Of a DNA stretch of 29,446 bases, positions 7,620 to 15,794 are shown piece after piece; positions within the stretch are counted from its first letter, which is position 1; each line of letters starts with the position of its first letter. The position numbers were made by a program, and so were the translations under genes. Below the pieces are notes generated by a model. It saw only the letters and a list, made by a program, of their open reading frames with translations, was not told the origin of the DNA and searched no databases. This DNA comes from Candidatus Aminicenantes bacterium UBA4820. Lineage in GTDB: Bacteria; Acidobacteriota; UBA4820. The DNA lies in contig DHFQ01000160.1 in the NCBI GenBank assembly GCA_002402325.1, positions 1 through 29,446 of the forward strand, read 5' to 3'.

Positions 7620-8614
7620 TTCTGATCACCAAAATATGACCAAATCGTTCTTAAGAGAGTCTTTAATCCTTTGTGGGTTGCCGCTGAAATGTGAAGATAT
7701 AAAATTCCTCTATCTTCAACAAAGTTCCTCAATTCTTGTTCTTTCGTGAGAGAGTAAGGAATGTCAATCTTTGTTCCGATTACAATTTTAGGTTTTTCAA
7801 GGAGGTAAGGGTTGAACATCCTTAATTCATTTTCTATTGTTTTAAAGCGATTCAGAGGGGAATCACTCGAGTCAGTCAAATCTACAAGATGAAGTAAAAG
7901 TCTTGTTCTTTCAATGTGTTTAAGAAATTCATCGCCAAGCCCGACCCCTTTATGCGCTCCCTCAAGAAGTCCTGGAATGTCCGCAATAACGAAGGAGTTA
8001 TGTTTTTCCCCCTCCACAACGCCAAGAATGGGAGAAATGGTTGTAAAAGGGTATGGGGCAATTTTGGGCTTTGCTCTTGTCAAAGCGGCAAGAAGTGTTG
8101 ATTTACCAGCGTTTGGCATACCAACAAGCCCAACATCGGCAAGAAGTTTTAATTCAAGTTTTAAGTTAAACTCTTCCCCGGGTTCTCCCTTCTGGGAAAA
8201 CCTTGGTGCTTGATGGGTTGATGTTTTAAAGAATGCGTTTCCCTTTCCGCCTCTACCCCCTTTCGCCACTATGAATTTTTGTCCTGCTTCAACGATATCG
8301 CAAATTGGTTCATCTTTTCCTTCAACATAGATGACCGTTCCTAAAGGAACAAAAATATAGAGGTCTTTTCCAGATGCCCCGCTTTTTAAAGAGCCTTCTC
8401 CGGGATTCCCATTTTCTGCAATAAATTTTCTTTTGTATTTAAAGGCGACAAGCGTTCGTAAAGAGGATTTGCCAACTATGTAGACATTCCCACCTCTGCC
8501 TCCATCACCACCGTCGGGGCCTCCTTTTGGAACATATTTTTCTCTTCGGAAACTAACGGCACCGGCACCGCCCCGTCCAGATTTGACGAAGATGGACGCC
8601 GAATCTACAAACAT
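7616..8614 (-). CDS. obg: GTPase Obg/ObgE (CgtA), 50S assembly
   Basis: A large-ribosomal-subunit assembly GTPase. The glycine-rich Obg fold is at the N-terminus (segments such as GGPDGGDGGRGG), then the G domain with G1 GMPNAGKST, G3 DIPG, G4 as TKID (in place of NKxD) and G5 ISA. At 332 aa it stops shortly after the G domain, so the variable OCT C-terminal domain is missing, as in E. coli-sized and smaller members. I chose ATG 8614; a TTG immediately before it is less well spaced from the AAGGA SD. It follows the genes for L21 and L27, the conserved rplU-rpmA-obg arrangement. Confidence 0.95.
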   Translation of the reverse strand: MFVDSASIFVKSGRGGAGAVSFRREKYVPKGGPDGGDGGRGGNVYIVGKSSLRTLVAFKYKRKFIAENGNPGEGSLKSGASGKDLYIFVPLGTVIYVEGKDEPICDIVEAGQKFIVAKGGRGGKGNAFFKTSTHQAPRFSQKGEPGEEFNLKLELKLLADVGLVGMPNAGKSTLLAALTRAKPKIAPYPFTTISPILGVVEGEKHNSFVIADIPGLLEGAHKGVGLGDEFLKHIERTRLLLHLVDLTDSSDSPLNRFKTIENELRMFNPYLLEKPKIVIGTKIDIPYSLTKEQELRNFVEDRGILYLHISAATHKGLKTLLRTIWSYFGDQK

Positions 8615-8623
8615 CAAATCCTT

Positions 8624-8875
8624 TTAGGGAAGGACATCAACATAGACGCCCATTTTGCCACGCTTTCTGAAGGATACTTTCCCATCAATCAAGGCAAAGA
8701 GCGTGTCATCGCTGCCTATTCCAACATTTTTCCCGGGTTTATGTGGGGTTCCTCTTTGACGGACAATGATTGATCCAGCCTTGATTGATTCCCCGCCAAA
8801 AATTTTGACTCCCAACCTCTGGGAGTTGCTGTCTCTTCCATTTCTTGAACTTCCCTGACCTTTTTTATGAGCCAT
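8624..8875 (-). CDS. rpmA: 50S ribosomal protein L27
   Basis: An 83-residue L27 beginning MAHKKGQGSSRNGRDS, the conserved N-terminus that reaches the peptidyl transferase centre. There is no N-terminal extension of the kind cleaved by Prp in Firmicutes, which argues against a Firmicute host. An AAGGAG SD lies 6 bases before the ATG. Ten bases separate it from rplU. Confidence 0.97.
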   Translation of the reverse strand: MAHKKGQGSSRNGRDSNSQRLGVKIFGGESIKAGSIIVRQRGTPHKPGKNVGIGSDDTLFALIDGKVSFRKRGKMGVYVDVLP

Positions 8876-8885
8876 TTGAAACTCC

Positions 8886-9191
8886 TTAATCTTTTCCTAT
8901 ATTTGTAACCTCGATAAGAGAATAAAGTTGCCTGTGCCCGTTTAATTTTTTGTACTGCTTCCTTCTTTTTTTATGGAAGACAAGCACCTTCTTTTTCTTT
9001 CCCTCTTTAAGAACCTTTGCCTTTACACTCCATTTTTTGTCTTGGTTTAAATCAATTTTGTTTTCATCAGAAACAAGAATTGGGGAGAAGGATATCTCTT
9101 CGGAAGGTGCAACATCAAGTTTTTCAACTTTGACTTTGTCTCCAACGCATACTCTGTATTGTTTTGAACCTGTCTTAATCACTGCATACAT
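8886..9191 (-). CDS. rplU: 50S ribosomal protein L21
   Basis: A 101-residue L21, starting MYAVIKTGSKQYRV, with the basic KKKKVLVFHKKRRKQYKK stretch that contacts 23S rRNA and the closing GHRQ signature. It is the first gene of the long minus-strand operon. GGAGG lies at 9197-9201, five bases before the ATG, and the promoter at 9214-9242 gives a predicted 5' leader of only about 16 bases, leaving no room for an L21 autoregulatory leader structure. Confidence 0.97.
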   Translation of the reverse strand: MYAVIKTGSKQYRVCVGDKVKVEKLDVAPSEEISFSPILVSDENKIDLNQDKKWSVKAKVLKEGKKKKVLVFHKKRRKQYKKLNGHRQLYSLIEVTNIGKD

Positions 9192-9213
9192 TTAATCCTC
9201 CATACGAACTTAT

Positions 9214-9242
9214 ATTATGTCTTAAAGAGGAAATTTTGTCAA
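9214..9242 (-). promoter_or_regulatory. Sigma-70-type promoter of the rplU operon
   Basis: On the minus strand TTGACA (9237-9242) is followed after 17 bases by CATAAT (9214-9219). The -35 is a perfect consensus match and the -10 matches five of six. It lies about 20 bases before the rplU start and is the only strong promoter I see for the next 9 kb. Confidence 0.8.
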
Positions 9243-9464
9243 GTTCGCGCGTTGGCCAAAAATCCGACATTGATTTTGGATAGGGTGGTGAAAGAGGGTT
9301 TTAGGCTTGATTTTTTGATGAGGTTGTTAGACCTAAAATTAAATTACCGTTTTTACTTCGTATTAGATGGCGGAGACAATAAAGAGTTTAAGGAAAATAG
9401 ACAATAAACTGATTAAAAAGCAGCCATCTTTTAAATACTACTTCTTGTTTTTACTTTCTTGTTT
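9243..9464. other. Intergenic region between divergent rplU and aldo/keto reductase genes
   Basis: No convincing gene. A plus-strand frame stays open through about 9400 and includes LDFLMRLLDLKLNYRFYF, but lacks an SD and ends at a TAA; it could be a gene remnant or chance. A 7-base inverted repeat (AGATGGC 9365-9371, GCCATCT 9423-9429) encloses a 6-base one (AGTTTA 9385-9390, TAAACT 9405-9410), so an RNA with nested stems is possible but weakly supported. Confidence 0.35.
9259..9272 (-). repeat. Short element containing TGTCGGATTTT, copy 2 (inverted)
   Basis: Reverse complement of the element at 36-49, lying 17 bases upstream of the rplU -35 box. On the minus strand it reads CAATGTCGGATTTTTGGCC, facing into the operon. 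See the first copy for caveats. Confidence 0.3.
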
Positions 9465-9470
9465 TATAAT
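9465..9470 (+). promoter_or_regulatory. -10 box for the aldo/keto reductase gene
   Basis: A perfect TATAAT lies 22 bases before the ATG at 9492. The best-spaced -35 (TTCTTG, 9442-9447) is poor, so only the -10 is well supported. Confidence 0.5.
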
Positions 9471-9491
9471 AATATTCCTCTGGAGGTAAAT

Positions 9492-10460
9492 ATGGAATAT
9501 AGAAAATTGGGAAGAACTGATGTTAATGTTTCTGTAATAAGTTTTGGCGCATGGGCACTGGGTGGAGACGCGTGGGGAAAGCAGAATGATGAGGATAGCA
9601 GAAAATCTTTGAAAAAAGCGGTTGATCTGGGTTGTAATTTTATTGACACCGCAGCGGTTTATGGGATGGGGCATAGTGAAGAAATTGTCGGTGAATTTGT
9701 CAGAGAAACGAATAAGGAAATTCATATCGCAACAAAGGTTCCACCCAAAAACTATAAATGGCCTGCAAAAAAAGGGACACCAATAAAAGAAACATTTCCA
9801 GAAGATTGGATCATTTCTCAGACTGAAAAAAGTTTGAAGAGACTAAAAAAAGAGTGCATTGATTTACAACAACTTCATGTATGGACGGAAGAGTGGATAG
9901 ATTGCGACGAATGGTTAAATTCCCTGACAAAGTTGAGGAAGGATGGCAAAATAAGATTTTTTGGAGTTTCTTTGAATGCTTTTGAACCGGAAAGCGGAGT
10001 CGAACTTTGCAAAAAAGGCTTAGTTGATTCAATTCAGGTTGTATATAACATATTTGAGCAAAAGCCGGAAGAATCACTCTTTGTTGAAGCAATCAAAAAT
10101 AACATCGGGATAATTGCAAGAGTCCCTCTTGATGAATCAGCGTTAACAGGAAAGATTACAAAAGAGACAAAGTTCAGTAGAGAGGATTTCCGAGCACACT
10201 ATTTTAAGGGAGAAAGATTACTTGAGACGGTAGAAAGAGTTGATAAACTAAAGGAAGTTTCTGCAAAATTCAATATCCCTTTAATTGAACTTGCCTTAAG
10301 GTTTTCTTTTACTCATAAAGCGGTTTCAACTTCAATTCCAGGAATTAGAAACGAAAGGCAAGCAAAGATGAATGTTGAGTGTGGTTCAAAAGGAATTTTA
10401 CCAGAAGAAATTATTGAAGAGTTGAAAAAACATAGATGGGATAGAGATTGGAAGATTTAA
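9492..10460 (+). CDS. Aldo/keto reductase
   Basis: An NADPH-dependent aldo/keto reductase of 322 aa, cytosolic. The family tetrad is recognisable: Asp and Tyr in FIDTAAVYG, Lys in IATKVPP and His in LQQLHVW; the C-terminal half has SIPGIRNERQAKMN, the usual cofactor-binding segment. I place the start at ATG 9492 because GGAGG (9482-9486) precedes it by five bases; an in-frame TTG 33 bases earlier would overlap the -10 box. The substrate cannot be read from sequence. The CorC-type gene follows after 16 bases and is probably co-transcribed. Confidence 0.92.
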   Translation: MEYRKLGRTDVNVSVISFGAWALGGDAWGKQNDEDSRKSLKKAVDLGCNFIDTAAVYGMGHSEEIVGEFVRETNKEIHIATKVPPKNYKWPAKKGTPIKETFPEDWIISQTEKSLKRLKKECIDLQQLHVWTEEWIDCDEWLNSLTKLRKDGKIRFFGVSLNAFEPESGVELCKKGLVDSIQVVYNIFEQKPEESLFVEAIKNNIGIIARVPLDESALTGKITKETKFSREDFRAHYFKGERLLETVERVDKLKEVSAKFNIPLIELALRFSFTHKAVSTSIPGIRNERQAKMNVECGSKGILPEEIIEELKKHRWDRDWKI

Positions 10461-10476
10461 CAGATAGGGTAGGATT

Positions 10477-11775
10477 TTGTTAAATCTACTTCTCCTTTTA
10501 CTTTGTTTTCTTGTTAATGGCTTTTTTGCCCTTTCTGAAATTGCCCTCATTCGTTCAAAAAGACAGAGACTTGAAAGGCTGTCAAAGGCGGGCAATGCAA
10601 AAGCGAAGATAGCGTCTAATCTAATTGAAAATCCCGGCGGGTTTCTCTCTTCAGTTCAAATCGGCGTAACCATTTCCTCAATTCTTGCAGGTGGTGTTGG
10701 TGCAGCATCATTTTCAAAACCTTTTTCTAATTTTTTAAAGAAATTAAACATTGATGATGAACTATCCTATTCCCTCTCTTTTGCACTTATAATTATCTTG
10801 ATTTCTTACTTTTCTTTAATTTTAGGGGAGTTGATTCCCAAAAAGATCGCACTTAGAAATCCTGAAAGGGTTGCTCTTGCGATCGCTCCACTAATGTCCA
10901 TCTTTACAAAAATTTTCGCTCCTTTTGTGTTCATACTAAATACCTCAAGTGAATTACCATTTAAGTTTTTAAAAAGTAAGAAAAAAGTTGATGATGGTCT
11001 CTGGGAAGAGGAGGTTGTTGATACATTTCAAGATGGACTTGACTCTGGACTTTTAGAAAGGTTTGAACACAGAATCTTGACTCAAGTTTTCAGATTGAAG
11101 GATTTATCCATAACATCCCTTATAACCCCAAGGACAAAAATTAAAGCCATTGAGAGGAGAATGGATGAGGCTAAACTCATACAATTTTTTGAGAATGCCG
11201 AACATATTGCCTATCCTGTCTATGAAAAGTCGCTTGATAACATTGTTGGCTTTGTCTATACTCAGGATGTCTTGAAAGGATATTTGAAAGAGGGAAAGAT
11301 TAACCTTGAAAAGTATATAAGGCAACCTCTAATAATTCCAGAAGGGAAGACCTCTCTTGAGGCATTGAGACTATTTAAAATGAAAAAAAGTAATATTGCG
11401 TTAATTGTGGATGAATATGGGGGAATAAAAGGATCGGTTACCTTAAGAGATTTTCTCAAGGCAATTATGTCAGAGATTGCTTTCGTATCTAACTATGAAA
11501 CTCCCATTAGAAGAAGAAGCGATGGAAGCTGGGTTGTCAGCGGATCACTCCCAATTGAGACCATTGAAGAGAGGATTGGAATAAAAACCTCTGAAAAAGG
11601 TAAATATAAAACAGTCGCCGGACTTGTTCTTTACCTTCTTGGAAAAATACCACAGGAGGGAGATTCTGTTTCTTACAACAACTTTAATCTTGAGGTTATT
11701 GATATGGATGGGAAAAGAATAGATAAAATCCTTATAATCCCTTTTGTAAATGAACCTTCAATTAAAAGGGATTAA
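10477..11775 (+). CDS. CNNM/CorC-type membrane protein (DUF21, CBS pair, CorC domain)
   Basis: A 432-residue protein of the hemolysin C/CorC family. The N-terminal DUF21 (CNNM) transmembrane domain covers roughly residues 1-150 (starting LNLLLLLLCFLVNGFFALSE, with GELIPKKIALRNP at about 115-128), followed by two CBS domains (about 200-335, containing ITPRT and VDEYGG) and a C-terminal CorC_HlyC domain. Relatives are linked to magnesium or sodium/magnesium transport; the ion is not evident here. The start is a TTG with a TAGGA SD 2 bases upstream; the helix begins immediately, supporting it. Its stop overlaps the convergent MFS stop by 4 bases with no terminator between them. Confidence 0.9.
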   Translation: MLNLLLLLLCFLVNGFFALSEIALIRSKRQRLERLSKAGNAKAKIASNLIENPGGFLSSVQIGVTISSILAGGVGAASFSKPFSNFLKKLNIDDELSYSLSFALIIILISYFSLILGELIPKKIALRNPERVALAIAPLMSIFTKIFAPFVFILNTSSELPFKFLKSKKKVDDGLWEEEVVDTFQDGLDSGLLERFEHRILTQVFRLKDLSITSLITPRTKIKAIERRMDEAKLIQFFENAEHIAYPVYEKSLDNIVGFVYTQDVLKGYLKEGKINLEKYIRQPLIIPEGKTSLEALRLFKMKKSNIALIVDEYGGIKGSVTLRDFLKAIMSEIAFVSNYETPIRRRSDGSWVVSGSLPIETIEERIGIKTSEKGKYKTVAGLVLYLLGKIPQEGDSVSYNNFNLEVIDMDGKRIDKILIIPFVNEPSIKRD

Positions 11776-13205
11776 TTTTTTTCTTTCAAGAATGGCAAAA
11801 ATGGAATTAAAATCATTGAGGGTATTGTCAGGGCAAAGGCAACTACAAAAAAAAGTGAGAATCCAACTTTATTAACAAGTGCACCTGAAAATAGTCCAAC
11901 CATTGATGAAGCGATGTTCATTATTCCTGTGGCAGTCGCCATATTTGATGCCTTGAATTCTATGAGCGTTGACCTCATAATTAAAACCATAAAAAATGAT
12001 GTTCCCATTCCCGCACCAAAAGTTTCAATAACAACAAATAAAGAGGTAATAAGGAATTTTGTCTTATTAAGAATTAAGTCTCCTTCGTAAATGTAAGCGA
12101 GATAGGCATAAAAAAGGTTGGGAATGTTTTGAGCAAGGACGCAATACCAGCCAACTTTTTTTAAGCCAAACTTTGAAATTAAAAAGCCACCAAAAATTCC
12201 ACCAAGAATAGATGAAATTATTCCAAAAGTTCCGTATATTATTCCGTAGTCTCCCCTCTCAAAGCCTATTGACTTTAACATCGGGTAAAGCATGTTCAAA
12301 ATTAAAGATTCGCCAAGCCTGTATAAAACAAGAAAAATAATGAAGACCGCCATCTTTTCTCTATCAAGGTAAGCAACAAAAGACCTTGAATAGAACGATT
12401 TCCCCTCTTTCAATTTGCTTTTAATGAGGGGTAAAACCAATGGAAAAATCAATAAAAGGAAAATTATAAAAAAACCAGAAAATGGAACTATAGGATATTC
12501 TGGCAGTTTTATTAAAACCTCTCTGTTCATTGAAAAATAGAAGATTACTGCACCAATTATTAAAACTGTGATGGCAACTTTTTTGATTGAAAAACTTTTT
12601 AAAAGATGTAAAAAATTCTCTTTTTGAGTTTCAATTTTAGGGAGAAATTTTAAATGAAAAATGAAAATTAATCCAAAAATAATTGATGAAAATAGAAATG
12701 CCCCGCTAAATTTAATTTTTGAAGAAAGATATAGAACTCCTCCACCTCCCAGAATCAAAGCGAGTCTGTAACTCAACGCCTGATAGCCAACAAACTTTGA
12801 TTGCTCCTCTTTGTTTAACGCTTCGAGGTAATAACCATCTGAAGCAATGTCGTTTGTTGCCGATAAAAAAGAGAGTAAAAGCAAGGCTATTCCGACAAAA
12901 GCGAGCGGGTGTTTTGTAAGGCAGAGAAAGGAGATTACAAGTATAAAAACTGTTATGACCCCTTGAATTGAAAGAAGCCATTTTCTCTTTGTTGAGTATT
13001 TATCTAAAAATGGGGACCACAAAAATTTAAAGACATAGGGTAATCCGTAAAGGGAAGTAAAACCAACCCATTCAAGCGACGCACCGAAATCCTTGAAAAG
13101 AACAGTTGATATTTGTCTTACAAGAGAGTAGGGAAAACCCTCTGCAAAGTATATTGAGAAAACCCACAGAGGAGGGAAAGATTTTTTATCCTTTTGGGGT
13201 GTCAT
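11772..13205 (-). CDS. AmpG-like MFS permease
   Basis: A 477-residue, about 12-helix major facilitator. The N-terminal YFAEGFPYSL, the loop LPYVFKFLWSPFLDKY and the segment ATNDIASDGYYLEAL match the AmpG branch, whose best-known member imports anhydro-muropeptides released by cell-wall turnover; other members carry acetyl-CoA or have unknown cargo. Position after rsgA, with a 20-base overlap, indicates coupled translation; an AGAGG SD precedes the ATG inside rsgA. The cargo is therefore an inference; no cell-wall recycling enzyme is adjacent. Confidence 0.82.
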   Translation of the reverse strand: MTPQKDKKSFPPLWVFSIYFAEGFPYSLVRQISTVLFKDFGASLEWVGFTSLYGLPYVFKFLWSPFLDKYSTKRKWLLSIQGVITVFILVISFLCLTKHPLAFVGIALLLLSFLSATNDIASDGYYLEALNKEEQSKFVGYQALSYRLALILGGGGVLYLSSKIKFSGAFLFSSIIFGLIFIFHLKFLPKIETQKENFLHLLKSFSIKKVAITVLIIGAVIFYFSMNREVLIKLPEYPIVPFSGFFIIFLLLIFPLVLPLIKSKLKEGKSFYSRSFVAYLDREKMAVFIIFLVLYRLGESLILNMLYPMLKSIGFERGDYGIIYGTFGIISSILGGIFGGFLISKFGLKKVGWYCVLAQNIPNLFYAYLAYIYEGDLILNKTKFLITSLFVVIETFGAGMGTSFFMVLIMRSTLIEFKASNMATATGIMNIASSMVGLFSGALVNKVGFSLFFVVAFALTIPSMILIPFLPFLKEKN

Positions 13206-14094
13206 TCGCCTCTCTTATAAGAGTCAAATAGGAGTTGTACTCTTCTAAATCAATGGTTCCCTTTGAAATTGCCTCTAACACCGCACATCCCTTCTCGTTA
13301 CGATGGGTGCAGTTTGAGAACTTACATTTCAAAGAGAGTTCGTCAATATTCTTAAAGCAAGATTGAATTTCCCGTTGTGTTATGTTGTAAAGTCCGAACT
13401 CCCTTAATCCTGCCGTATCTATCAAAAAACCTCCTTGCGGAAGTTTTACAGCAGTTGAAGATGTTGTCTTATGCTTTCCCTTTAAAGTTGCTTCATCAAC
13501 CTCGCCAATCTCAAAATTTGCATCAGGGCAGAGGATATTTGCAATAGAACTTTTTCCAACCCCCGAATGGCCAATTAGCAATGTCCATTTGTCTTTGATG
13601 TGAGAGGACAACTGATCAAAACCCTCCTTTTTTAGTGCCGAAACAAGAAAAATTTTGAATCCGATTTCTTTATAGGGAGTTAAAAATTTCTCAATATCCC
13701 TTTTTGTAAGAATATCTGTCTTGTTGATGATTAAGAAAGATTCAATTGAAGCACTTTTACAGGCAACCACAAAACGATCAACCGTGTTTCTTTTTAAAAT
13801 AGGATCAGGAGCAACGACTATTCCAACCTCATCTATGTTTGCAGCAATGATGTGCTCTTTGTTTGAAAAAGACATTTTTCTTGAAAGTTTGTTTTTCCTT
13901 TTGAGAATCTCAACTATAAGAGGGTCTTTCCCCTTTTCTATTCTTACTTTTACTAAGTCCCCAACTGCGAGGCGATTTTTAAGCCCTTCCGATTTTAACT
14001 CAAATCTCCCCGCTGGGAATGCAGGGAAAATTTCACTTCCATCATAGACAAAATGTTTCTTTCCACAAAGTTTTACAACCCTGCAATCCTTCAT
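13186..14094 (-). CDS. rsgA: Ribosome small-subunit assembly GTPase RsgA
   Basis: A circularly permuted GTPase that binds the immature 30S subunit and releases RbfA. An OB-fold fills the N-terminus (to about 65); then the permuted G motifs NKTD (124-127), GHSGVGKS (175-182) and DTAGLREFG (226-234), and a C-terminal zinc site (C257, C262, H264, C270). At 302 aa it is of normal length. A TGGAGA SD lies upstream of the ATG. The promoter upstream is unclear. Confidence 0.95.
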   Translation of the reverse strand: MKDCRVVKLCGKKHFVYDGSEIFPAFPAGRFELKSEGLKNRLAVGDLVKVRIEKGKDPLIVEILKRKNKLSRKMSFSNKEHIIAANIDEVGIVVAPDPILKRNTVDRFVVACKSASIESFLIINKTDILTKRDIEKFLTPYKEIGFKIFLVSALKKEGFDQLSSHIKDKWTLLIGHSGVGKSSIANILCPDANFEIGEVDEATLKGKHKTTSSTAVKLPQGGFLIDTAGLREFGLYNITQREIQSCFKNIDELSLKCKFSNCTHRNEKGCAVLEAISKGTIDLEEYNSYLTLIREANDTPKG

Positions 14095-14183
14095 TAAATC
14101 TCCAGATGGTTATTCTCTCAGATAAAAGGGAAAAAATCCAATAAAACAAGTGTTGCTATATGTTCATAATTTGCACTTATTTT

Positions 14184-15584
14184 TTAAGAACTGTTTCTTC
14201 CACTTCTAAAAATAGATGTTATCACAGCAATCCCGGCAAGAATCGCACCTGCAATGTAAGAATGTTTTAACCCCGATTGAAAAGCAATTATTTCTGAACC
14301 GTCAAAGGTTGCTTTCTGAAGAATTGTTGAGGGGACAAATGAGTAAAGAACAAACCCCGCTGTTGCAATTCCCAAAAACATTCCAACATTTCTGATTGTT
14401 GCAAGAATTCCAGATGCAATTCCAAAATGACTTTTAGGAACGCTTCCCATCGCTGCACTTGTATTTGGTGATTGAAAGATTCCCGTTCCAATACCAAAAA
14501 GAGCAAGGCATAAGACAATGTCCAAAATTTTAGGGGAACTACTTAATTGACTCATCCAAAAAAGCGATAGAGAGCAAAACCCGGTTCCAATGCATGCTAA
14601 TAGAGTTGTTCCAATATGGTCGGAGATGTAACCGCTAAAGGAAGCAACGCTCATCACTGCAAGAGGAAATGAGGTCATAATTAAGCCAACCTTGTTAGAA
14701 GGATAATGAAGAACCCTTTGAAGATAAAAGGGAGTAACAAAGACCATCACATATTGGGACATAAAGTTTAAAAGTGCACTTAAATTTGCAAGAGAAAATG
14801 TTACATTTTTAAAAAGGGCAAGATTGAGCATTGGCTCGGATGTTCTTTCTTCAGTCAAAATAAATAAAACAAAGGAAACAATTGCAACTACAAGCATAGT
14901 TGAAGTCATAAAATTAAAACCCTGATTTTGAAAATCATTTACAAATAAAAGAAGTGAAAATAGAAAGATTAAAGCGATAATAGCTCCCTTTGAATCTATC
15001 CTTGAAGGTGAACCTTTAATTTTTGGTATTACCCTCAGTCCCCATAAAATGGCTATTATTCCTATGGGAAGGTTGACATAAAAGACAAATCGCCAACCGA
15101 AAAGGGAAGCTATAAAACCACCAAGTGATGGACCAATTGCAAGTCCCGCCGAGGTGCTTATAGCATTTATACCAATTGCTTTACCCCTCTCTTGAGGTGG
15201 GAAGGTTGAAGTGATAATCGCAAAAGAGACGGACATCATCATTGAGGCAAACAACCCTTGAAGGGCACGACAACCAATCAGAAAATAAATGGTTGGTGAA
15301 AAGCCACAAAGACAGGAAACGATTACGAAGCCACCAAGTCCGATTAAATAGATGTTTTTATATCCAAAAATATCTCCTAAACGACCATAGAATAAAAGAA
15401 GACTGCTTATCGTCAGAAGATAAACCATCGGAACCCACTGGGAAAGTGCAACGCTTACTTTAAAAGATTCACTTATCGTTGGAAGAATGACATTTACTAT
15501 GCTTGCATCGATAGGTCCCATAATGCTACCAAGCATAACAGAAAATAAAACTGAATACCGCCTGCTTTCTAATTTTTCAGTCAG
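14184..15584 (-). CDS. DHA2-family MFS exporter (EmrB/QacA type), probable CTG start
   Basis: A drug:H+ antiporter-2 type permease with about 14 membrane helices. Visible family signatures are PIDASIVNVILP in helix 1, the GRLGDIFGYK loop (motif A) and AGLAIGPSLGGFI (motif C). The first ATG (15536) starts inside helix 1 and has no SD, whereas the frame continues upstream with TEKLESRRYSVLFSV, which resembles normal family N-termini. The only well-placed start is CTG at 15584, five bases after GGAGA (15592-15596), giving 466 aa; I use it with reservation. The next upstream in-frame stop is a TAA near 15606. Substrate unknown; no partner membrane-fusion protein is adjacent. Confidence 0.8.
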   Translation of the reverse strand: MTEKLESRRYSVLFSVMLGSIMGPIDASIVNVILPTISESFKVSVALSQWVPMVYLLTISSLLLFYGRLGDIFGYKNIYLIGLGGFVIVSCLCGFSPTIYFLIGCRALQGLFASMMMSVSFAIITSTFPPQERGKAIGINAISTSAGLAIGPSLGGFIASLFGWRFVFYVNLPIGIIAILWGLRVIPKIKGSPSRIDSKGAIIALIFLFSLLLFVNDFQNQGFNFMTSTMLVVAIVSFVLFILTEERTSEPMLNLALFKNVTFSLANLSALLNFMSQYVMVFVTPFYLQRVLHYPSNKVGLIMTSFPLAVMSVASFSGYISDHIGTTLLACIGTGFCSLSLFWMSQLSSSPKILDIVLCLALFGIGTGIFQSPNTSAAMGSVPKSHFGIASGILATIRNVGMFLGIATAGFVLYSFVPSTILQKATFDGSEIIAFQSGLKHSYIAGAILAGIAVITSIFRSGRNSS

Positions 15585-15689
15585 GGTAACTTCTCCAGAG
15601 AGAATTTAAAAGCGTTTTTGGCATAATTTCTATAAACCATTCAACCTTTGAAAATGAACGAAAAAAATATTCTTTCATTTTTTCAATTC

Positions 15690-15717
15690 AGTTTATCAGT
15701 TTTTCTTTTTTTGTCAA
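15690..15717 (-). promoter_or_regulatory. Possible promoter of the DHA2 exporter gene
   Basis: On the minus strand TTGACA (15712-15717) is followed after 16 bases by TAAACT (15690-15695), which is a fair -10. It would give a leader of about 100 bases. A direct repeat AAACTG-AT-AAACTG covers the -10 region and could be an operator, but this is speculative. Confidence 0.4.
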
Positions 15718-15741
15718 ATTAAGATTGTTGCTCCGCATTAC

Positions 15742-15770
15742 TTGACAGGATTACTGGAACTGTGATAAAA
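15742..15770 (+). promoter_or_regulatory. Promoter of the CARDB secreted-protein gene
   Basis: TTGACA (15742-15747) is a perfect -35; 16 bases later GATAAA (15764-15769) serves as the -10, preceded by TGT. It lies about 25 bases before the ATG. It is divergent from the exporter promoter, with the -35 boxes about 24 bases apart. Confidence 0.65.
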
Positions 15771-15794
15771 AATTGTCTTTGGAAGGAGGATAAA

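Noticed and set aside
7408..7749. Plus-strand open frames inside the minus-strand obg, nadD, gcvP and MFS genes
   Set aside because: They lie opposite well-supported genes, lack SD sequences and have no recognisable domains.
14095..14183. Promoter for rsgA between the exporter stop and rsgA start
   Set aside because: Only weak TTGTTT/TTTATC-like boxes; not distinguishable from background.
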